Below are positions 60,501 to 64,000 of a stretch of 64,000 nucleotides of DNA, one piece after another. This stretch comes from Manis javanica. Taxonomy: Eukaryota > Chordata > Mammalia > Pholidota > Manidae. The notes under the pieces were generated by a model. That model made no database searches and was not told where the DNA came from. It saw only the letters and a list, made by a program, of their open reading frames with translations. Location of the stretch: the NCBI RefSeq assembly GCF_040802235.1, contig NC_133158.1:155074401-155138400 (forward strand). Direction: 5' to 3'. A program made the position numbers and the translations under genes. How positions within the stretch are numbered: position 1 is the stretch's first letter; the number at the start of each line of letters is the position of its first letter.

Positions 60501-61997
60501 TTTGATTTTTGTACTTGATTTATATGTTGATCCCACACCTCTCCTATTATTATTATTATTTTTATTTTTAATAAAATGCTGAAGTGGTAGGTAGATGCAA
60601 GATAAAGGTAGAAAACATAGTTTAGTGCTGTAAGAGGGCAAATGTAGATGATCAGATGATCAGGTGTGTGCCTATGGACCAAGTATCAATCCAGGCTAGA
60701 CAAGGGCAGCAAGACATCCACGGATGCAGAAGATTTCTCTCAAAGCAGGGGGGGTGAGGTTCTGAGCCTCACCTCTGTTGATCCCCAAATTCTCACCTGA
60801 TGGCCCCCCTGCGACTGTGCCTGTCTTAGGTTGTTCCTCCCTTGAGGAATCTTACCCGTCTCTGGCTAACCAGTCATCTTCCGGGGCCATACAGGGAAAT
60901 GTAAAGTTGGTAAGTGAGAGAGAAGCCATATTGTTTGAAAAGGTTAGCTTTTTACTTCTTTGCAGATTTATGCCCTGTGGCTTCTATGCCCAGCACTTGT
61001 CTCGAGGTATCTTTACCACCTGGAGGAATTATGATACTCGGTAAATTCGATATGAGGCACGAATTCTATTTAAGGGTTGTAATTAGGAAGGAAGAAGAAA
61101 AGCTATAGATGTAGCATATGAAGGAAACATGGGAGGATTGATTATTTCTTTATGTTTATTCCTTTTTATGGATACTCATTCATTCACATTGCCAGTTCTT
61201 GTGATTCACTGGACTCAGTATGTGGAGGGATTTTTTTTTTAAAGCTAAAAGGATTATTTTTCATATAAAGGGAGAGGTATGCTTAGTGAATCAGAGTTCT
61301 GGAAAGACTATGTTTAGTGAGGAAGCTTCTCCAACATTCATCTTTCTTTAGAGAGTAAAATAATATCATTTCCCAGTTGGTCACCAGGGTAACAATCCAG
61401 TGGATCCTCTTAAACCTGGTGTCATAAGGACAGAATCACAGATATCTTTGCTCTTCTGTTAGACTTTTGCTGTGTGTGGTTTTATGATATGACCCATAAT
61501 AAATGTTTAACTACATAATGATCTGGGTAGTGATGCAATTCTACCCTGGATTGTCTAGACATTTCTTCCCACTGGTTTTATTTTAGAATCACATAGAAAT
61601 ATTTCATCATCTCTATACTTTTATCACATGAAAAATGAAGGATTATGGTTATAACTCTAAAGAAAACTTCATTACTGCTTTTCTTTGGTATTAAAATGTG
61701 AAATTCTTTCAACATAACCCATATTGTTAATGAAGAACAGACTGAAAGTCCATGGTGGTGTCAATGCATAAACCACAAACTTCTTTCTACATACTGGGTC
61801 CTCGTGGTTAGGTGGCAGTTCTGTTGTATATTCGTAGGGAAACAGTAGCATCTGGGAGTAGGAATGAAAGGTGATATAGGCCTTGAGTGATTTTAAGTGG
61901 CTTCGAATGAAGTCAGTAACAGCTTTCGTCTCTCTCTCCGACTCTGGTACATGGCCCCGATAGATATCCTCACATGGGTCCTTAGTGTTGGGAAATG
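51376..61997 (-). CDS. CPA3: mast-cell carboxypeptidase A3, last three coding exons
   Basis: CPA3 is a zinc metallocarboxypeptidase (M14A family) stored in mast-cell granules with heparin. It removes C-terminal hydrophobic residues from peptides. The exons join as 61997-61795, 59090-59006, 51563-51376 and encode about the last 157 of ~417 residues. Visible hallmarks are 'ITFHSYSQ' with the third zinc ligand (His196 in bovine CPA numbering), the Tyr248 codon split by the last intron, Leu at position 255 ('SGSSLDW'; CPB has Asp), 'FELRD' with catalytic Glu270, and the C-terminal 'HTS' before TAA. Both introns between these exons have good GT donors and AG acceptors, and the phases agree (0, then 1). 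The signal peptide, propeptide, first two zinc ligands and Asn144-Arg145 are in exons beyond 64000. One oddity is that the acceptor of the first exon here reads AA. Assigned as exons 9-11 by analogy with human. Confidence 0.93.
52390..52990. repeat. ancient mammalian interspersed repeat
   Basis: Text such as 'ccctgtggagggtgggtggt', 'gaggagggccttaaagagag', 'caggcattctgg'-like wording at 52735-52745 and 'ggaggagatggagcagtgag' is of the same widespread class as 7985-8335. The family is not named. Confidence 0.4.
53300..53780 (-). mobile_element. old L1 ORF2 (endonuclease side) fragment
   Basis: Reverse L1 text: 'ttgatccttttgtcattatt', 'tttgatatttaatatggcca', 'ttcttgtaggcagtgtattg', 'tccactctgctgacttctgt'. 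In the same orientation as CPA3, inside its last intron. Broken frames. Confidence 0.6.
54645..54870 (-). mobile_element. MIR SINE
   Basis: Minus-strand MIR: 'ctgctttatatatgttaatt', 'ggcacagagagattaagcag', 'taactagtaagtggatgagt', 'caggaatcaaactcaagctg'. Its right half is also copied, inverted, at 55406-55543. Confidence 0.75.
54791..54927 (+). repeat. inverted duplication, left arm
   Basis: 137 bp whose reverse complement recurs at 55406-55543 with about two substitutions and one single-base indel (about 98% identity). It spans the 3' half of a MIR and about 60 bp of unique flank, so the repeat is not simply two copies of a transposon family. The arms are separated by 478 bp. Confidence 0.9.
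55406..55543 (-). repeat. inverted duplication, right arm
   Basis: Reverse complement of 54791-54927. Identity begins in an A run and stops at CTAG (55540-55543), after which the two flanks diverge. The 85-codon plus frame at 55398-55655 runs through this arm and is fortuitous. Confidence 0.9.
55888..56075 (+). mobile_element. MER5-group hAT element
   Basis: Begins 'cagtgcttctcatgcttctc' and ends near 'gttagacttgagaaccgtga'. Internal 'cttgggtcccatcacagaat' and 'gggttgggcttgatcatcct' follow the MER5-group layout. Confidence 0.6.
56872..57731. mobile_element. putative TIR element with TA flanks
   Basis: A 32-33-bp terminal inverted repeat (56871-56903, 'gagccatgatatccaaaatt' onward) is matched in reverse complement at 57700-57732 with two mismatches. 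Each end is bordered by TA, as expected for Tc1/mariner-type insertion. The left interior is a TA-microsatellite and another TA run lies just outside the left end. The ~860-bp interior has no recognisable transposase. It could be a nonautonomous element or a second local inverted duplication. Confidence 0.45.
58195..58375 (+). mobile_element. MIR SINE
   Basis: Plus-strand MIR: 'gcacagtggtcaagatcatg', 'gggactgaacccagtttaac', 'ctcatagggtcttgtgagga', 'gctaagcagtgcctgacttg'. Confidence 0.8.
59006..59090 (-). CDS. CPA3: CPA3 internal exon (85 nt)
   Basis: Acceptor 'tctctccag' (59091-59099) and donor 'gtaagt' (59000-59005). Encodes 28 full codons, '[20 protein letters not shown]' then 'YGPIATTI', plus the first base of Tyr248. 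Nearly identical to human CPA3 in this region. The frame is intact. Confidence 0.95.
59091..61794 (-). other. CPA3: CPA3 intron with sense retroposon
   Basis: A 2.7-kb phase-0 intron (donor GTATGT at 61789-61794). It contains the retroposon at 60205-61151 in the same orientation as the gene. The remaining sequence is AT-rich, with no named repeat. Confidence 0.85.
60205..61151 (-). mobile_element. L1-mobilised retroposon, ~950 bp, lineage-specific
   Basis: Flanked by a perfect 16-bp target duplication, ATGTTTATTCCTTTTT, at 60189-60204 and 61152-61167. On the minus strand it ends with AATAAA (60233-60238), then 'gagagatgccctctc', then poly(A) (T run at 60200-60214 on plus). These are the marks of L1-machinery retroposition. 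The body matches no LINE or SINE I can name. It carries a donor-like GGGTAAGA near 60851-60857 and looks like a noncoding or retrovirus-derived transcript. The 88-codon plus frame at 60778-61044 is antisense to it. I recall many near-identical copies in pangolin sequence, which I could not verify. Confidence 0.85.
61795..61997 (-). CDS. CPA3: CPA3 exon with zinc ligand, abnormal acceptor
   Basis: 203 nt (two bases plus 67 codons), from '[14 protein letters not shown]' through '[18 protein letters not shown]' and '[16 protein letters not shown]' to 'LPPNHEDP'. The donor GTATGT follows at 61789-61794. The frame is open. The 3' splice site that should precede it reads 'gtcttctacaa' instead of ending in AG (62008 down to 61998). 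Two changes at conserved places are Glu after 'LLFPY' (Gly in most relatives) and a final Pro where human has Leu. Confidence 0.88.
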
Positions 61998-62649
61998 TTG
62001 TAGAAGACATGGATGGGTAGATCACAGTACTCTCTCCATCAGTATAGCCCCTTCCTCTTCTGGTGCGAATTCACAAAATATTTTAAACACTTTAGTCTCC
62101 CAGGCTTGTAGGGCTGCCTCAGTGTCTCTGGTGTCATAGCCACTGCAGTAGCTTTGTACACACAGCTCAGTGTGGAACAAACTTAACCCACTGGACTATT
62201 CTTAGCCTTGTTTATTTTCCTTTGTGAAATTTCCCAGGGTCACAGGAATAATACATCAGAAGCAGCCCGGGGCCTGGAGTCAGATAGATCCGTTTCAATT
62301 CAACCCCAGCTCTAACTCACTGGGGACTGGTGTAAATCACCTTCTTTGAGCCTGAGTTTTTTCAACCTGTTTCAACAGGCGGCTCTCAGTGAGGGATAGC
62401 TGCTATTCCCATATTCGTTATGGTAGAATAGAGTAAAATTCTGAGGCTGTATTTTCAACAAATTTGTGTAAAGAAAAATTTTTTGAATTGGGGTAGTGGT
62501 AATTCCTCCTTGACTGTATAAAAAGATAAAGTCATTTATGCAGCAATAACAGGGTCATCTGATATAACAGGCCTCTCTGCCTATCTTTGCATTTCCATTA
62601 CACTTTTTTCAGTTTTTTTGTCTCAGATGTTTCTTTCTTTCTTTCTTTC
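61998..62649 (-). other. CPA3: CPA3 upstream intron, 3' part
   Basis: Intron sequence next to the exon at 61997. It holds a MIR fragment (62265-62370). 62030-62165 has a short open stretch on minus without a recognised family. Confidence 0.6.
62265..62370 (+). mobile_element. MIR SINE fragment
   Basis: 'gggcctggagtcagatagat', 'ttcaattcaaccccagctct' and 'ttctttgagcctgagttttt' follow the MIR 5' half and core. Confidence 0.7.
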
Positions 62650-64000
62650 TTTTTTTTTACTTATTTTTATTAAGGTATAATTGATATACACTCTGATGAA
62701 GGTTTCACATGAAAAACAATGTGGTTACTACATTCACGCATATTATCAAGTCCCCACCCATACCCCATTGCAGTCATTGTCCATCAGTGCAGCAAGATGC
62801 CACAGATCCACTATGTGCCTTCTCTGTGCTACACTGTTCTCCGTGTGATCCCCCACATCAAGTGTATTAAACATAATACCCCTGAATCCCCTTCTCCCTC
62901 CCTCCCCACCTGCCCTTCCACACCCCTCTTTGGTAACCAATAGTTCATTCTTGGAGTCTCCGAGTCTGCTGCTATTTTGTTCCTTCAGTTTTGCTTCATT
63001 GTTATACTCTATAAATGAGGGAAATACTTTGGCATTTGTCTTTTTTCTCTGCCTGGCTTATTTCACTGAGCATAATGTCCTCCAGCTCCATCCATGTGAT
63101 TGCAAATGGTAGAATCTGTTTCTTTCTTACTGCCGAATAGTATTCCATTGTGTATATGTACCACATCTTCTTTATCCATTCATCTACTGACGGACTCTTA
63201 GGTTGCTTCCGTATCTTGGCTATTGTAAAAAGTGATGCGATAAACATAGGGGTGCATCTGTCTTTTTGAATCTGAGAAGTTGTATTCTTTGGTTATATTC
63301 CAAGGAGTGGGATTCCTGGGTCAAATGGTATTTCTATTTTTAGTTTTTTGAGGAACCTCCATGTTGCTTTCCACAATGGTTGAACTAGCTTACATTCCCA
63401 CCAGCAGTATAGGTGGGTTCCCTTTTTCTCTGCATCCTTGCCAGCATTTGTTGTTCTTAGTCTTTTCGATGCTGGCCATCCTTACTGGTGTGAGGGGATA
63501 TCTCATTGTGGTTTTAATTTGCATTTCCCTGATGATTAGTGATGATGAGCACCTTTTCATGTGTCTGTTGGCCATCTGAATTTCTTCTTTGGAGAACTAT
63601 CTCTTCAAATCCTCTGCCCATTTTTTAATCAGGTTATTTGCTTTTTGGGTGTTGAGGCGTTTAAGTTCTTTATATATTTTGGATGTTAACCCCTTGTCGG
63701 ATATGTCATTTACAAATATATTCTCCCATATTGTTGGATGCCTTTTTGTTCTGTTGATGGTGTCCTTTGCTGTACAGAAACTTTTTAGTTTGCTGTATTC
63801 CCATGAGTTCATTTTTGCTTTTGTTTCCCTTGCTCGAGGAGATGCATTCAGGAAGAAGTTGCTCATGCTTATATTCAGTAGATGTTTGCCTATGTTGTCT
63901 TCTAAGAGTTTTATGGTTTCATGACTTACATTCAAGTCTTTAATCCATTTCAAGTTTACTTTTGTGTATGGGGTTAAACAATAATTCAGTTTCATTCTCT
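62650..64000 (-). mobile_element. L1, 3' UTR and ORF2 C-terminal part, runs off the window
   Basis: Minus-strand L1 with a T-rich tail (62631-62660) at the left, then the 3' UTR (to about 63010), then ORF2. Readable ORF2 pieces are 'KIRKQPKSPSVDEWIKKMWY' (63002-63247), '[18 protein letters not shown]' (63390-63575) and, from 63995 leftward, '[20 protein letters not shown]' ... '[15 protein letters not shown]'. The frame is broken between pieces. It lies in sense orientation in a CPA3 intron and continues past 64000, so its 5' end and target duplication are not visible. Confidence 0.85.

Noticed and set aside
62030..62165. Short open stretch on minus upstream of the CPA3 exon, considered as more CPA3 exon
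   Set aside because: The predicted residues do not resemble any part of the carboxypeptidase A fold, and it lies where the intron is expected.
1..64000. CRISPR arrays, bacterial-type operons, phage or plasmid features
   Set aside because: The sequence is mammalian. No regularly spaced short repeats and no dense gene array are present.

Overview
The window is nuclear DNA of a placental mammal. It is AT-rich, almost gene-free and built mostly from layers of LINE-1 (L1) debris, with MIR, L2, MLT1 and MER5 fossils. I see no Alu, B1/B2, carnivore tRNA-Lys SINE, ruminant Bov-tA or pig PRE-1 copy. That argues against primates, rodents, carnivores, ruminants and pigs, and fits a SINE-poor lineage. 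A ~950-bp retroposon at 60.2-61.15 kb and the youngest L1 3' UTRs look to me like those of pangolins (Manis). That is recollection and I could not check it.

The only protein-coding gene I can establish is CPA3 (mast-cell carboxypeptidase A3), on the minus strand at the right side. Its last three coding exons are at 61795-61997, 59006-59090 and 51376-51563, and its 3' UTR ends near 51.0 kb at two overlapping AATAAA signals. The earlier exons lie beyond the right edge. The reading frames are intact, but the acceptor of the first of these exons reads AA where AG is expected. The CPA3 introns hold a 98% identical inverted duplication, an ~860-bp unit with TA-flanked terminal inverted repeats, and a sense-oriented retroposon that carries its own poly(A) signal.

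From 1 to 51 kb the window is the intergenic space downstream of CPA3. At 2.0-4.4 kb there are two solo LTRs of one family, each with its own 5-bp target duplication. At 7.2-7.5 kb there is a small CpG island of unknown gene, with a CTCF-like motif 2.5 kb further on. At 15.9-23.8 kb there are old L1, L2 and MLT1 copies. At 24.8-28.7 kb an old L1 is split by a younger twin-primed (inverted) L1. At 29.0-30.7 kb a GC-rich segment of unknown origin is joined to a broken retrocopy of METAP1D. At 31-35.6 kb there are L1 relics. At 36-48.7 kb there are scattered MLT1, MIR and MER5 copies and two truncated L1s. Apart from CPA3, none of the open frames I examined looks like a functional gene.
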